Assembly (NCBI RefSeq): GCF_000439085.1
Contig: NZ_AUUA01000002.1
Coordinates: 310,001 to 374,000, forward strand
Length of the DNA stretch: 64,000 nucleotides
Source: Leminorella grimontii ATCC 33999 = DSM 5078
Lineage (GTDB): Bacteria; Pseudomonadota; Gammaproteobacteria; Enterobacterales; Enterobacteriaceae
Direction of reading: 5' to 3'
Below, one piece after another: positions 38,182 to 48,391 of the stretch (position 1 is the first letter of the stretch; the number at the start of each line of letters is the position of its first letter). Under the pieces are notes generated by a model. That model saw only the letters and a program-made list of their open reading frames with translations. It was not told the origin of the DNA and did no database searches. Both the position numbers and the translations under genes were made by a program.

Positions 38182-38267
38182 TTTTGTAGTAAAATTACAA
38201 AAAACACGCCCAACATCGTTAGATGCGTCACAAATTTGGCGGGCATCTATGTAATTTTTCTACAAAA
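38182..38267. repeat. 86-base nested inverted repeat upstream of spf
   Basis: Outer arms TTTTGTAGTAAAATTACA (38182-38199) and TGTAATTTTTCTACAAAA (38250-38267) are reverse complements with one mismatch. Inner arms TAGATGC (38220-38226) and GCATCTA (38243-38249) also pair. Each outer arm is itself nearly palindromic (TGTA...TACA), so it could instead be a pair of regulator sites controlling spf. No direct repeats or transposase are visible. Confidence 0.5.
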
Positions 38268-38333
38268 ACATTCATCTATCATGAAAAAAGATATAAAAAA
38301 TCAATAGGGTATAGAAATGGTATTGGATGCACT

Positions 38334-38369
38334 ATTAAAAAACACAGGCGCTAATAAGCGCCTGTGTTT
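38334..38369 (-). terminator. Terminator of the bacteriocin transcript
   Basis: Perfect 13-base stem (arms 38340-38352 and 38357-38369, core ACACAGGCGCT) with an AATA/TATT loop and, on the minus strand, a run of T residues (38342-38337). Confidence 0.88.
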
Positions 38370-38413
38370 AAATCGGGCTGAGTCAGTTAACAACGACCCG
38401 TTGGGAAGACCGA

Positions 38414-38734
38414 TTATAGACCTTGTGAACGGACGCCAAACTTGTCGCGATAGTCAGCAATGTTGTCTTCGATGTCTTCACGACCTAATGCAAACCCGCC
38501 GACGGTACCATATACTAAGCCAACAATGCCACCAACGATAACGCCAGCCAGGCTACCGAAAAGTCCAAAGCCCAGTACGCCACCGCCAGCCCCGCCGCCG
38601 ATTTGAGTACCTACGGCCATACCGGTAGCCATCGCATCACCAGCGCCGAACAACGCGCCTTCTACAGCGTCGCTGATGCTCTTAGCCCAGCCGCCGTTAA
38701 CCATTTCCACTTCATTAGTATTAAGTTCACGCAT
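38414..38734 (-). CDS. Double-glycine-leader bacteriocin (class II microcin-like) precursor
   Basis: A 106-residue precursor. The leader MRELNTNEVEMVNGG matches the double-glycine signal of colicin V-type microcins (compare MRTLTLNELDSVSGG of microcin V), with cleavage expected after Gly15. The mature part (about 91 residues) begins WAKSISDAVEGALFGAGDAM. It has a long glycine-rich hydrophobic core with GxxxG repeats (about residues 45-86) and a charged tail REDIEDNIADYRDKF, as in pore-forming class II bacteriocins. AAAGGG precedes the ATG. A strong terminator follows. No C39-peptidase exporter, adaptor or convincing immunity gene lies in the window, so export would need genes elsewhere. Confidence 0.8.
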   Translation of the reverse strand: MRELNTNEVEMVNGGWAKSISDAVEGALFGAGDAMATGMAVGTQIGGGAGGGVLGFGLFGSLAGVIVGGIVGLVYGTVGGFALGREDIEDNIADYRDKFGVRSQGL

Positions 38735-39080
38735 GTGATTCTTTTCCCTTTAATGTACGAATTAATTAATCCGCCTTTATTATTTTTAATTGGAAATAGC
38801 TTAGTTTTTCCATTAAAAAATCAGGCATTGAGAGCCTATCAGCGCAAAATAATAAAGTTTAGCTCTTTTTATTTATTTTATTTCGATGATAATGAAGGCA
38901 TAAGTAACAGCCTATCAAGATTAAGAATAATGAATTACAAAAATAAAAAACATTAGCTAATACTTATAGTTAACCTATCTTTATCGATATATTAAAGAAA
39001 AAAGACATTAATCCAATAAAAATCCCCGATATGCCTATCGGGGATTTAAATAAAAGAGTAGTCAATATATCAAAAGGCCG
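38735..39080. other. AT-rich gap between the bacteriocin gene and polA
   Basis: A gap of 346 bases, very AT-rich, probably holding the bacteriocin promoter. A 67-codon rightward frame (38753-38956, starting MYELINPPLLFLIG) lacks a ribosome-binding site and is not called. The polA terminator lies at its right end. The low GC contrasts with both flanking blocks and suggests acquired DNA. Confidence 0.5.
39014..39047 (-). terminator. Terminator of polA
   Basis: Minus strand: AAATCCCCGATA, GGCA loop, TATCGGGGATTT followed by TTATTGG; a 12-base perfect stem (39020-39031 with 39036-39047) 34 bases after the polA stop. Confidence 0.88.
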
Positions 39081-41867
39081 TTAATGCGCTTCGTCCCAAT
39101 TGATACCGCTGCCTACGTCCACCTTCAGCGGAATTTTTAACGTAACGCACTGCTCCATGATGTTACGCACCTTCTCACCGCATTCGGCAAGCTCCGCTTC
39201 ATGAACTTCAAACACCAGTTCATCGTGTACCTGCATGATCATTTTGACTCGCAGCGCTTCTTCTCTAAGCCAACGGTCGACGTCAATCATCGCCGTTTTA
39301 ATAATATCGGCCGCCGTCCCCTGCATCGGCGCGTTAATTGCCGCACGCTCGGCGCCCTTGCGGCGCATACCGTTGCTGGACTTGATGTCAGGCAGATACA
39401 GCCGACGGCCAAACAGGGTTTCAACGTAGCCCTGCTCCGACGCCTGCACGCGAGTGCGCTCCATGTAGGAGAGAACGCCAGGATAGCGCTCAAAGTAGAG
39501 ATCCATATAGCGCTGCGCTTCACCGCGAGGGATCCCCAACTGGCGCGCCAAGCCAAAGGCGCTCATACCGTAAATCAGGCCAAAGTTTATCGCCTTGGCG
39601 CTGCGGCGCTGTTCTCCCGTCACCTGTTCAAGCGGGGTGCCGAACACTTCGGACGCCGTCGCGCGGTGAATGTCCTTCCCCTGTGCGAATGCGTCCAGCA
39701 GCCCCTTATCGTCGGAAAGGTGCGCCATAATGCGCAGCTCAATCTGCGAATAGTCGGCCGCCATAATGCGATAGCCTTCCGGCGCAATAAAGGCTTGGCG
39801 AATGCGTCGCCCTTCTTCATTGCGAACCGGAATATTCTGCAGGTTAGGATCGCTGGACGACAGGCGACCGGTTGCCGTCACCGCCTGGTGAAACGAGGTA
39901 TGCACGCGCCCGGAGACCGGGTTAATCATCTGCGGCAGCTTGTCAGTATAGGTCGACTTCAGCTTGGCCAAACCGCGGTGTTCCAAAATCACCTTCGGCA
40001 GCGGGTAGTCGAGAGCCAGCTCGGCCAGCACCTCTTCGTTGGTTGAAGGCGCGCCGCCCGGGGTTTTCTTTAACACCGGCAGCTTTTGCTTTTCATAAAA
40101 AATCGCCTGAAGCTGCTTGGTGGACGACAGGTTAAACGGCTCGCCCGCCAGCTCGTGCGCCTCGACCTCAAGCGCCGCAAGGCGCTCCGCCAGCTCGACG
40201 GAGTGCTGGTTTAAAATGCCGCTGTCAATCAGCACGCCCGTTCGCTCCATGTGCGACAGTACCGGCACCAGCGGCATCTCAATATCGCAGAATACTTTCT
40301 TAAGCCCCGGTTCCGCCTCAAGCTTAGGCCACATGGCCTGATGCAGGCAAAGCGTGACGTCAGCGTCTTCCGCCGCGTAGACGCCCGCGTCTTCAAGCGC
40401 CAGTTGGTTAAAGGTCAGCTGATTTTTGCCCTTCCCCGCGATTTCCTCAAAGCTGATGGTTTTATGGCCCAGATAGCGATCGGCCAGGCTGTCCATATCA
40501 TGGCGACCGGCGACGCTGTCGAGCACGTAGGACTCCAGCATAGTGTCAAACGCAATGCCTTTGAGTTCGATGCCGTAGCGCGCCAGCATGCTTTGGTCAA
40601 ACTTCAGGTTCTGGCCAATCTTTCTAATAGAGGCGTCTTCAAGCCACGGCTTGAGCGCATTGAGCACTTCGTCGCACTGAAGCTGCTCCGGCGCGCCAAT
40701 GTAGTCATGGCCAAAGGGAACGTATACCCCCTTACCGCGCTCGATGGCGAAGGAAACGCCGACCAGATTGGCGCTCATGTAGTCCAGCCCATCGGTTTCC
40801 GTATCAAAAGCGACGTTGTCCGCCTTGGCGAGCAGGGCAAGCCAGTGGTCAAAACGCGCCTTGTCCAGAACCGTTTCATAGCCGTCGCGCGCAAGGCTAA
40901 CGCTCGCAGGCGCCTTTTCGACCGGCGCCGACTGGTAGGAGGTTGGCGCGCTTTTGCCGTTTTTCGCTCCCGCGCTCACCGTTCCGGTGGTTTCAAGCTC
41001 CGTCAGCCAGCGTTTGAATTCGTAGCGGGCAAACAGATCGCGAAGCTGATCCACATCCGGTTCGCCCAGCGTGAGGGCGTCTTCCGTCACGTCCAGCTCT
41101 ACGTCCGTCTTAATCGTCGCCAGCTGATAGGAGAGATAGGCAGCGTCTTTATGCTGTTCCAGCTTCGCCGCCATCGTTTTAGCCCCGCGAAAGCTCAGCT
41201 CGGCGATTTTATCCAGCTGGTCATAAATGCTGCTGATACTGCCGATTCCCTGCAACAGAGCCTGAGCGGTCTTTTCACCAACGCCGGGAACGCCGGGGAT
41301 GTTGTCCGACGAGTCGCCCATCAGCGCCAGGAAGTCGATAATCAGCTCCGGCGGCACGCCGTATTTGTCGCAGACTTCCTGCGGACCAAGCAGGGTATTG
41401 TTCATGGTGTTAATCAGCGTAATCTGGGGCGTCACCAACTGGGCCATATCCTTATCGCCGGTGCTTATCAGTACGTCGCGCCCCTTTGCCGCCGCGGCCT
41501 TCGCCAGCGTACCGATAACGTCGTCCGCCTCAACGCCCGGCACAACCAACAGCGGGAACCCCATCGCCCGCACCATTTGGTGCAGCGGCTCTATCTGGGC
41601 GCGCAGATCATCAGGCATCGGCGGGCGGTGGGACTTATATTCGGCAAACAGCTCGTCACGAAACGTTTTACCCTTCGCGTCAAACACCACGGCAATATGG
41701 CTAGGGCTGCTTTGGGCCACCAGGCTGCGCAGCATATTCATTACGCCATACATGGCGCCGGTGGGCTCTCCATGGCGGTTAGTCAACGGCGGAAAGGCGT
41801 GAAACGCCCGGTAGAGATAGGAAGAACCGTCAACGAGGACAAACGAATTTTCTGCTATTTTAGCCAT
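39081..41867 (-). CDS. polA: DNA polymerase I
   Basis: Repair and Okazaki-fragment polymerase, 928 residues as in E. coli. The 5'-3' exonuclease domain (about 1-300) has [26 protein letters not shown] and [20 protein letters not shown]. The 3'-5' proofreading domain keeps [12 protein letters not shown] (Asp and Glu present). The polymerase has motif [18 protein letters not shown], motif [20 protein letters not shown] and motif [15 protein letters not shown] at 41867 is chosen by alignment ([17 protein letters not shown]); the frame stays open to 41978. Confidence 0.98.
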   Translation of the reverse strand: MAKIAENSFVLVDGSSYLYRAFHAFPPLTNRHGEPTGAMYGVMNMLRSLVAQSSPSHIAVVFDAKGKTFRDELFAEYKSHRPPMPDDLRAQIEPLHQMVRAMGFPLLVVPGVEADDVIGTLAKAAAAKGRDVLISTGDKDMAQLVTPQITLINTMNNTLLGPQEVCDKYGVPPELIIDFLALMGDSSDNIPGVPGVGEKTAQALLQGIGSISSIYDQLDKIAELSFRGAKTMAAKLEQHKDAAYLSYQLATIKTDVELDVTEDALTLGEPDVDQLRDLFARYEFKRWLTELETTGTVSAGAKNGKSAPTSYQSAPVEKAPASVSLARDGYETVLDKARFDHWLALLAKADNVAFDTETDGLDYMSANLVGVSFAIERGKGVYVPFGHDYIGAPEQLQCDEVLNALKPWLEDASIRKIGQNLKFDQSMLARYGIELKGIAFDTMLESYVLDSVAGRHDMDSLADRYLGHKTISFEEIAGKGKNQLTFNQLALEDAGVYAAEDADVTLCLHQAMWPKLEAEPGLKKVFCDIEMPLVPVLSHMERTGVLIDSGILNQHSVELAERLAALEVEAHELAGEPFNLSSTKQLQAIFYEKQKLPVLKKTPGGAPSTNEEVLAELALDYPLPKVILEHRGLAKLKSTYTDKLPQMINPVSGRVHTSFHQAVTATGRLSSSDPNLQNIPVRNEEGRRIRQAFIAPEGYRIMAADYSQIELRIMAHLSDDKGLLDAFAQGKDIHRATASEVFGTPLEQVTGEQRRSAKAINFGLIYGMSAFGLARQLGIPRGEAQRYMDLYFERYPGVLSYMERTRVQASEQGYVETLFGRRLYLPDIKSSNGMRRKGAERAAINAPMQGTAADIIKTAMIDVDRWLREEALRVKMIMQVHDELVFEVHEAELAECGEKVRNIMEQCVTLKIPLKVDVGSGINWDEAH

Positions 41868-42557
41868 GGTATTTATTCTTCGCGGTTGGAGTCGTGAATG
41901 AGGTTGGCGATATGAGTCCATTATACACAGCGCTGACGCAGGACCAAAAAACCTTGCCCAATACGGAACATATCGCACGCGACAATAGGCTGCCTAAGCG
42001 CGCTGCAACCAATGGCGGGAAGTAGAGATAAAATGCCCGGTGGAAAACGTCAAAAAAGCGTCATAAAAAGACGCATGCCTGTGGATAAGTCTGTGACTAA
42101 AATTAAGTTAATCTGATACAGCAATGTCAAATTAGCTTTATGTGAAAATTAATTAACGTTGAATCATATAGATATAATTAACTTACTTATTTTTTTGCCA
42201 TTAACAACACGATCTTCAACTGTGGATATTTGATTTACCAGTCATTCATATCTGTCAAGGGGGAGAGGTAGACTTCCTGACAATTTACTGAATAATCCCA
42301 TCAACCGGCAGGATATCAGCGCGTTCATCTAAAACCACTCCTGAGTCCAAAAGATCGGGGCAACGTTTAGCGCTTTTAATAATAGTTCACGCTAACGCTT
42401 TCTGGGTTCCCTGCAAACGGCTTAATACCCCAACCTGTTGCATCAGGCTAAGATTGCAGCAAAAATTTATCATACTTTTCGCTTTCTGTTAGAATTAGCC
42501 CTAATTTAGCGCCTCGCCTATTTTCACATTTTTAACGACAACAATGAAAGCCACGAC
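41868..42557. other. polA-yihG intergenic region with a cluster of DnaA-box-like sites
   Basis: A gap of 690 bases with no gene. A perfect DnaA box (TTATCCACA, on the minus strand) lies at 42080-42088. Near matches in the same orientation lie at 42092-42100 (TTAGTCACA), 42141-42149 (ATTTTCACA) and 42221-42229 (ATATCCACA), with an AT-rich stretch between. TAGAAT at about 42490 is a -10 candidate for yihG. GATC sites are few, so this is not a standard enteric oriC. Confidence 0.5.
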
Positions 42558-43463
42558 ATGCCAAACCTGTTTGCTCCGTTTATATTTTTATACTCAACAG
42601 CGTTAACGATTATTTTTACCGCACTGTGTTCAGTGCCGATGGCCGTCGCCGGAGTTTTCAAACTTTTACTGCCTTTCCCTGCCGTTCACCGCGGCGTCAG
42701 CGCCTTTTGCAACGTAATGATGTACTGCTGGTGCCTCTCTTTAGCCTTTATTCTTAAAACAAATGGACGTATAGAGTGGGACATCGAAGGTACGGAAAAT
42801 CTGAGCAAAGACAGCTGGTATCTGCTTATCAGCAACCATAAAAGCTGGACGGACATCGTAGTGCTCTGCGTCGCCCTGCGCGATCGCATTCCCATGCACA
42901 AATACTTTCTTAAGCAGCAGCTGGCCTGGGTGCCATTCATCGGCCTGGCGTGCTGGGCGATGGACATGCCGTTTATGCGCAGATATTCCCGCGCCTATCT
43001 GCTAAAGCATCCGGAAAAGCGAGGTAAGGATATTGAGACCACCCGCCGCTCCTGCGAAAAGTTTCGCCATACTCCGACCACCATCGTTAACTTTGTAGAG
43101 GGTTCTCGCTTTACGGAACAAAAGAGGCTGGAAAACAATTCCCCCTATGAAAACCTGCTACCCCCGAAGTCGGCGGGCATCGCGCTGGCGCTTAACGTGC
43201 TGGGTTCGCAGTTCGACAGAATTCTCAACGTCACGCTGTTCTATCCTGATAATCAGAAAAAGCCGTTTATCGACCTGCTCTGCGGCCAGATGAAGCGCGT
43301 CGTTATGCGTATTGAAACCCTGCCGGTAGATGACAGCATTCGCGGCGACTATCTGAACGACAAAGCCTACAAGCGCCAGTTTCAACTGTGGCTGCACGAA
43401 ACCTGGCAGCGTAAGGACGAGCAGCTTAACGAGCTAAAGGCGTCGTTTAGCGACCGCCCTTAA
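42558..43463 (+). CDS. yihG: Lysophospholipid acyltransferase YihG
   Basis: Inner-membrane acyltransferase of the PlsC family, 301 residues (E. coli 310); E. coli YihG makes phosphatidic acid with particular acyl chains. Two N-terminal hydrophobic segments (about 6-27 and 52-72) precede the catalytic NHKSWTDI motif (about 93-100, H-x4-D). [30 protein letters not shown] follows, then the [10 protein letters not shown] substrate motif (about 180-189). It neighbours polA as in E. coli. A hairpin terminator directly follows. Confidence 0.93.
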   Translation: MPNLFAPFIFLYSTALTIIFTALCSVPMAVAGVFKLLLPFPAVHRGVSAFCNVMMYCWCLSLAFILKTNGRIEWDIEGTENLSKDSWYLLISNHKSWTDIVVLCVALRDRIPMHKYFLKQQLAWVPFIGLACWAMDMPFMRRYSRAYLLKHPEKRGKDIETTRRSCEKFRHTPTTIVNFVEGSRFTEQKRLENNSPYENLLPPKSAGIALALNVLGSQFDRILNVTLFYPDNQKKPFIDLLCGQMKRVVMRIETLPVDDSIRGDYLNDKAYKRQFQLWLHETWQRKDEQLNELKASFSDRP

Positions 43464-43465
43464 TG

Positions 43466-43490
43466 AAAAAGCCGCTTAACGCGGCTTTTT
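43466..43490. terminator. Bidirectional terminator between yihG and the anion transporter gene
   Basis: AAAAAGCCGC (43466-43475), loop TTAAC, GCGGCTTTTT (43481-43490): symmetric, with A/T runs that serve both convergent genes. Confidence 0.88.
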
Positions 43491-43505
43491 ACCCTTTCGC
43501 AGCAG

Positions 43506-44978
43506 TTACCAGTAGCCCAGCCACTTCCACCACGCGCCGCCGACAACCGCCCAGATGGTCAGGTTGACCACGCTGAGAATAAAGCCGACCTTCCACCATT
43601 CAGAAAGCGTTGCGTAGCCAGAGCCAAAGATAATAGGCGCCGTGCCCGTACCGTAGTGGGTTAGCGACATCATCAGCGAGGAGGCGAACGCCAGCATCAG
43701 CCCAAGAAGAGCCGGCGGCGCGCCCAACGCGAGCCCGGCGGCGAAAAACGCGGCGAACATGGCGGTAATGTGCGCCGTCGTACTGGCAAAGAAGTAATGC
43801 GAGTAGACATAGACCAGTATCAGCAAAAGCGTTCCGCCAATCCAACCGATGCCGAGGCTGCCTATTGCGGCGCCGACGGATTGAGAAAGCCAGCTGATAA
43901 GCCCCAGCTTACCCAAAAACGTCGCCATCATGACCAGCGCGGCAAACCAGGTTATCGTATCCCACGCGCCCTTATGCTTGAGTATGTCTTCCCAGCTCAG
44001 TACGCCGGTCATCAGCAAAACTGCCAGGCCAATGAACGCCGCCGTAGTCGGGTTAACTGCCCACGAGTCGCCGAAGAAAAAGACGGGAATACCGGCCCAC
44101 AGAGCCAGCAGCAGAGCGAAAACCGCCAGCGTTATCTTTTCTGACAGCGATATTGGCCCAAGCTCCCGCAGCTTCTCTTTGGCAAATACCGGCGCGTTCG
44201 GCGTGCTTTTAATTTCTGGTGGATAAATCCAGTAGATCACCAACGGCACGACGAGCAGCGAAACGATGGCCGGCGCTATCGCCGCAATAGCCCACATGCC
44301 CCAGGTCAGCTCAATACTGGGATCGGTGCCTTTGATAATCAGCGCCACGATAAGCGGGTTCGGCGCGGTCGCGGTGATAAACATCGCCGACGTAATCGGG
44401 TTGATGTTGTAGTTGACCAAAGAAAGATAGCGACCGATTTTTTCCGTAGAGCCCGGCTCAGGCTTGGAGTTAAAGCTATCGGCGATGGAGCGCATGATAG
44501 GGTGAATGATGCCCCCGCCGCGCGCGGTGTTGCTGGGCGTCACCGGCGCCAGCGTCGTCTCGGCGATGGCTAACGCGTACGCAATTCCCAGCGTCTTTTT
44601 ACCGAACAGTGAAATGAAATAGTAGCCGATGCGCGCCCCCAGACCGGTTTTACTCAGGCTCAAGGAGACCATCATCGAAATGCCGATAAGCCAAATAAGC
44701 TGATTGGAAAAGCCGCTCAGCGCGTCGTTAAGCGCCGCGCCCGGCTTGCCTGGATTGGTGACCCCCGTTAACGCCACCAGCGCAATGGCGATAATAGAAA
44801 GCGCGCCTATCGGCATGGCTTTGCCGATAATAGCCACAATCGTGCCGACAAACAGCGCTAAAAGCTGCCAGGCATTGGGCGTCACGCCCTCAGGGACAGG
44901 AATAACAAACCAGATAAGGAGCGTAACGGCGATTGCAATCAGGGATGGAACTGGCTTTAGTGGCGTCATTTTTTCCAT
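43506..44978 (-). CDS. DASS-family dicarboxylate/citrate transporter (CitT/YbhI-like)
   Basis: A polytopic inner-membrane protein of about 490 residues with 11-14 hydrophobic segments. APVTPSNTARGGGIIHPI (about 165-182) and NPITSAMFITATAPNPL (about 214-230) are the paired SNT-type signature motifs of the divalent anion:sodium/antiporter (SLC13) family. STTAHITAMFAAFFAAGLA in the C-terminal half completes the substrate site. Likely substrates are C4-dicarboxylates, 2-oxoglutarate or citrate exchanged against another dicarboxylate. The start at 44978 (MEKMTPLKPVPSLIAIA) is preferred to an upstream ATG at 45068 because relatives begin here. A single gene, absent from this place in E. coli. Confidence 0.85.
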   Translation of the reverse strand: MEKMTPLKPVPSLIAIAVTLLIWFVIPVPEGVTPNAWQLLALFVGTIVAIIGKAMPIGALSIIAIALVALTGVTNPGKPGAALNDALSGFSNQLIWLIGISMMVSLSLSKTGLGARIGYYFISLFGKKTLGIAYALAIAETTLAPVTPSNTARGGGIIHPIMRSIADSFNSKPEPGSTEKIGRYLSLVNYNINPITSAMFITATAPNPLIVALIIKGTDPSIELTWGMWAIAAIAPAIVSLLVVPLVIYWIYPPEIKSTPNAPVFAKEKLRELGPISLSEKITLAVFALLLALWAGIPVFFFGDSWAVNPTTAAFIGLAVLLMTGVLSWEDILKHKGAWDTITWFAALVMMATFLGKLGLISWLSQSVGAAIGSLGIGWIGGTLLLILVYVYSHYFFASTTAHITAMFAAFFAAGLALGAPPALLGLMLAFASSLMMSLTHYGTGTAPIIFGSGYATLSEWWKVGFILSVVNLTIWAVVGGAWWKWLGYW

Positions 44979-45152
44979 AAATAATCCCACTCTGATAAAC
45001 AGGAAATAGTGAAAAAGAAAGCGGAAATAGAGATAAGCCCGCTTGGCGAAAAATGAAAAGCTGCCCATAAGGCTGCTGATGAAATAATATCCTTTTAATT
45101 AATTTTAGGTAGAAATATTGTTAAAAAATGTCGTAGCGGTTACAAAAAATGA

Positions 45153-45196
45153 CGCCACCGAACCATAAATATCAGTAAATTATGGTTCAGCGGCGT
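45153..45196 (-). terminator. Terminator of glyQ-glyS
   Basis: Minus strand: CGCC...GAACCATAA, 11-base loop, TTATGGTTC...GGCG, then TCATTTTTTG. Core 9-base stem 45160-45168 with 45180-45188, extended by imperfect pairing. Confidence 0.75.
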
Positions 45197-45205
45197 AGGG
45201 CAGGA

Positions 45206-47281
45206 TTAGGCTTTACTCAGTACAGAGATATCGGCCACTTTCAAGAACAGCTCGCGCAGCTTGCTGAGCATGGTCAAGCGATTAACCCGCAGGCTTTCAT
45301 CCTCGGCCATCACCATGACGTTATCAAAGAAGGCGTCGACGAACTCGCGCAGCTCCGCCAGCTCGACCAGCGCTTCCTGATAGCGCCCTTCCTCAAACAG
45401 CGGTTCCAGCTTGTCGCGCATGACGGCAAGGTGCGCCGCCAGATGCACTTCCGCCGGCTCCTTCAAAAGCGCCGCGTTGGTTCTTTCGTGCAGCGTATCC
45501 GTCGACTTGGACAGAATGTTGGAGACGCGCTTGTTGGCCTCCGCCAGAGAGGTCGCGGCATCCAAGGTACGGAAGTGGGACACCGCCTTCACGCGGGCGT
45601 CGAAGTCTGCCGGGCGGGTAGGACGACGCGCCAGAACGGCGAGAATAACGTCCGTCGTGTAGCCCTCATCCTGATACCAGGCGCGGAAGCGGCCCAGCAT
45701 GAACTCCACCACGTCGTCGACCGTATTGCCGTTGGTCAGCTTGCCGCCGTACAGGCGAACGGCCTCTGCGGTCAGGGTAGCCAAATCCAGCGGCAGGGAC
45801 TTCTCGACGATAATGCGAAGCACGCCCAGCGCGGCGCGGCGCAGCGCAAACGGATCTTTATCCCCTTTCGGATGCTGGCCAATGCCGAAAATGCCCGCCA
45901 GCGTATCCATCTTGTCGGCGATGGCAACACAGCAGGCCACCAGCGAATCCGGCAGGCTATCGCCGGCGAAGCGCGGCATGTACTGCTCGTTTAGCGCCTG
46001 CGCCACCTCTTCGTCTTCACCGTCAAAGCGCGCGTAGTGCATGCCCATCACACCCTGCGTATCGGTGAACTCGAACACCATGTTGGTCATCAGGTCGCAC
46101 TTGGACAGCAGGCCCGCGCGGGTCGCTTTATTCACGTCGGCGCCAATCTGCTCGGCTACCCAGCCGGCCAGCGCCTGAATGCGATCGGTTTTGTCGCGCA
46201 GCGTGCCCAGCTGCTGTTGGAACAACACGGTTTCAAGACGCGGCAGGCGGTCTTCCAAGCGATGCTTGCGGTCGGTATTAAAGAAGAACTCGGCGTCCGC
46301 CAGGCGCGGGCGTACGACCTTCTCGTTACCGGAAATAATTTGCTGCGGATCTTTGGACTCAATGTTGCTGACGAAGATAAAGTTCGGCATCAGGCGTCCC
46401 TGCGCGTCATACACCGGGAAGTACTTCTGGTCGCCCTTCATGGTGTGCACCAGCGCTTCCGACGGCACGGCCAGGAACTTTTCTTCAAACTTGGCCGTCA
46501 GCACCACCGGCCACTCAACCAGGGAGGTCACCTCTTCCAGCAGGCTGTCGCTGATGTCGGCGATGCCGCCAAGCTTAAGCGCGGCCGCTTCGGCATCGCG
46601 CTTGATAAGAAGCTTGCGGGTATCGTAATCGGCAATGACCTTACCGCGTTCTTTTAATACCTGCGGATACTGCTCGGCGCTTTCCAGCGTAATTTCCGGC
46701 TCGCCCATAAAGCGGTGGCCGCGAATAACTCGGGAAGACTCAATGCCGAGAACGGAACCGGCAATCAGTTCGCTGCCGTAGAGCATCGTTACGGTATGCA
46801 CCGGGCGGATAAACTGAGTTTCTTTATCGCCCCAGCGCATCGGCTTGGGGATAGGCAGCTTAGCCAGCGCCTGTGCGACAAGCCCGGCCAGCATGTCCTG
46901 CACCGGTTGCCCTTTAACCTGAGCGCGATACAGCAGCCATTCGCCCTTGTCGGTCGTCAGGCGTTCGGCCTGATCTACGGTAATTCCACAGCCGCGGGCC
47001 CAGCCCTCGGCGGCCTTGCTCGGCTTACCGTCGGCGTCAAACGCCTGCGCAACGGCGGGACCGCGCTTTTCTACTTCACGATCGGGCTGCGATGCGCTGA
47101 GCCCGGCTACTTTTAGCGCCAGCCGACGCGGCGCGGCGAACCACTCTACTGCGCCGTGAGCCAGAGAGGCCGCGTCCAGCTCGGCGGTAAAGTTAGCGGC
47201 AAATGATTCGGCAAGAGAGCGAAGCGCTTTCGGTGGCAACTCTTCCGTGCCGATTTCCACAAGGAAAGTCTGTTGAGTCAT
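45206..47281 (-). CDS. glyS: Glycyl-tRNA synthetase beta subunit
   Basis: Beta chain of the bacterial alpha2-beta2 glycyl-tRNA synthetase, 691 residues (E. coli 689); it binds tRNA-Gly. It starts [46 protein letters not shown] and KRGLKRDAEA-like segments follow, then an HD-like domain ([35 protein letters not shown], about 440-475), and a C-terminal DALR-type anticodon-binding domain ending [13 protein letters not shown]. It starts nine bases after the glyQ stop, forming the glyQ-glyS operon of E. coli. Confidence 0.97.
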   Translation of the reverse strand: MTQQTFLVEIGTEELPPKALRSLAESFAANFTAELDAASLAHGAVEWFAAPRRLALKVAGLSASQPDREVEKRGPAVAQAFDADGKPSKAAEGWARGCGITVDQAERLTTDKGEWLLYRAQVKGQPVQDMLAGLVAQALAKLPIPKPMRWGDKETQFIRPVHTVTMLYGSELIAGSVLGIESSRVIRGHRFMGEPEITLESAEQYPQVLKERGKVIADYDTRKLLIKRDAEAAALKLGGIADISDSLLEEVTSLVEWPVVLTAKFEEKFLAVPSEALVHTMKGDQKYFPVYDAQGRLMPNFIFVSNIESKDPQQIISGNEKVVRPRLADAEFFFNTDRKHRLEDRLPRLETVLFQQQLGTLRDKTDRIQALAGWVAEQIGADVNKATRAGLLSKCDLMTNMVFEFTDTQGVMGMHYARFDGEDEEVAQALNEQYMPRFAGDSLPDSLVACCVAIADKMDTLAGIFGIGQHPKGDKDPFALRRAALGVLRIIVEKSLPLDLATLTAEAVRLYGGKLTNGNTVDDVVEFMLGRFRAWYQDEGYTTDVILAVLARRPTRPADFDARVKAVSHFRTLDAATSLAEANKRVSNILSKSTDTLHERTNAALLKEPAEVHLAAHLAVMRDKLEPLFEEGRYQEALVELAELREFVDAFFDNVMVMAEDESLRVNRLTMLSKLRELFLKVADISVLSKA

Positions 47282-47290
47282 GGCGTTCTC

Positions 47291-48217
47291 TTAAACCTTT
47301 TTCTTATCTGATGAAGAGTGACACATCGGGAAGCCCAGCGCCTCGCGAGACGCATAGTAGGCTTCGGCGACCGACTTGGTCAGCGTGCGAATGCGCAGAA
47401 TGTAGCGCTGGCGCTCCGTAACGGAGATGGCCTTGCGCGCGTCCAGCAGGTTGAAGCTGTGCGCCGCTTTCAAAATGCGCTCATAGGCAGGCAAAGGCAG
47501 CGGCGTTTCCAGCGCCAGCAGGCTTTGAGCTTCCTTTTCATACTGCTCAAAGCAGCTGAACAGGAAGTCGGTGTCCGCATACTCAAAGTTGTAGGTCGAC
47601 TGCTCTACTTCGTTCTGATGGTAGATATCGCCATAGGTCGTTCTGCCGAACGGACCGTCGCTCCAAACCAGATCGTAGACGCTGTCGACGCCCTGAATGT
47701 ACATCGCCAGACGCTCCAACCCGTAGGTGATCTCGCCGGTCACCGGCTTACACTCCAGGCCGCCGACCTGCTGGAAGTAGGTAAACTGCGTAACTTCCAT
47801 GCCGTTGAGCCATACTTCCCAGCCGAGGCCCCAGGCGCCCAGCGTCGGGTTTTCCCAGTTGTCTTCAACGAATCGAATATCGTGCACGGTCGGATCCAGC
47901 CCCAGCTCCTTCAGCGAGCCCAGATAGAGCTCCTGAATGTTGTCCGGAGAAGGCTTGATGATCACCTGAAACTGATAGTAGTGCTGCAGGCGGTTGGGGT
48001 TCTCGCCGTAGCGCCCGTCGGTAGGACGACGCGATGGCTGAACGTAAGCGGCAGCGATCGGCTCTGGGCCAAGCGCCCGCAGGCAGGTTATTGGGTGAGA
48101 CGTACCGGCGCCCACTTCCATATCAAGTGGTTGAACGATGGTACAGCCCTGACGCGACCAATAATCCTGTAGCGTAAGGATTAATCCCTGAAAGGTTTTA
48201 GTATCAAACTTCTGCAT
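47291..48217 (-). CDS. glyQ: Glycyl-tRNA synthetase alpha subunit
   Basis: Catalytic alpha chain that activates glycine; about 308 residues (E. coli 303). [20 protein letters not shown] leads, and class II motifs include [19 protein letters not shown] and [31 protein letters not shown] (motif 2 region). [24 protein letters not shown] (about 157-180) carries motif 3. ATG 48217 matches the family start; five further codons upstream are in frame. It is co-transcribed with glyS. Confidence 0.97.
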   Translation of the reverse strand: MQKFDTKTFQGLILTLQDYWSRQGCTIVQPLDMEVGAGTSHPITCLRALGPEPIAAAYVQPSRRPTDGRYGENPNRLQHYYQFQVIIKPSPDNIQELYLGSLKELGLDPTVHDIRFVEDNWENPTLGAWGLGWEVWLNGMEVTQFTYFQQVGGLECKPVTGEITYGLERLAMYIQGVDSVYDLVWSDGPFGRTTYGDIYHQNEVEQSTYNFEYADTDFLFSCFEQYEKEAQSLLALETPLPLPAYERILKAAHSFNLLDARKAISVTERQRYILRIRTLTKSVAEAYYASREALGFPMCHSSSDKKKV

Positions 48218-48391
48218 GTTGGATCCGCGCACGATAGAATGGGGTTAAATTAGTGTAGTTAATCAGTATAACCTATATAACCTATAGATTTCGAGCGGCA
48301 ACGGGCAGGAGAAAGGCGATAAATAGCCATAAACAGAGGGCAAAATCTCAATTCTCGCGCCAAACGCAAACCAACGTCAGGAGAGAACGTT

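Noticed and set aside
38317-38541. 74-codon plus-strand frame over the bacteriocin 3' end
   Set aside because: It runs through the bacteriocin terminator hairpin and is antisense to the better-supported gene.
40251-41897. 548-codon plus-strand frame antisense to polA
   Set aside because: It is a shadow of the high-GC polA coding frame; composition is arginine, histidine and glutamine rich with no domain.
42080-42230. A second chromosomal origin in the polA-yihG gap
   Set aside because: DnaA boxes are present, but GATC density is low, the 13-mer repeats of oriC are absent, and the neighbouring genes are not those of an origin.
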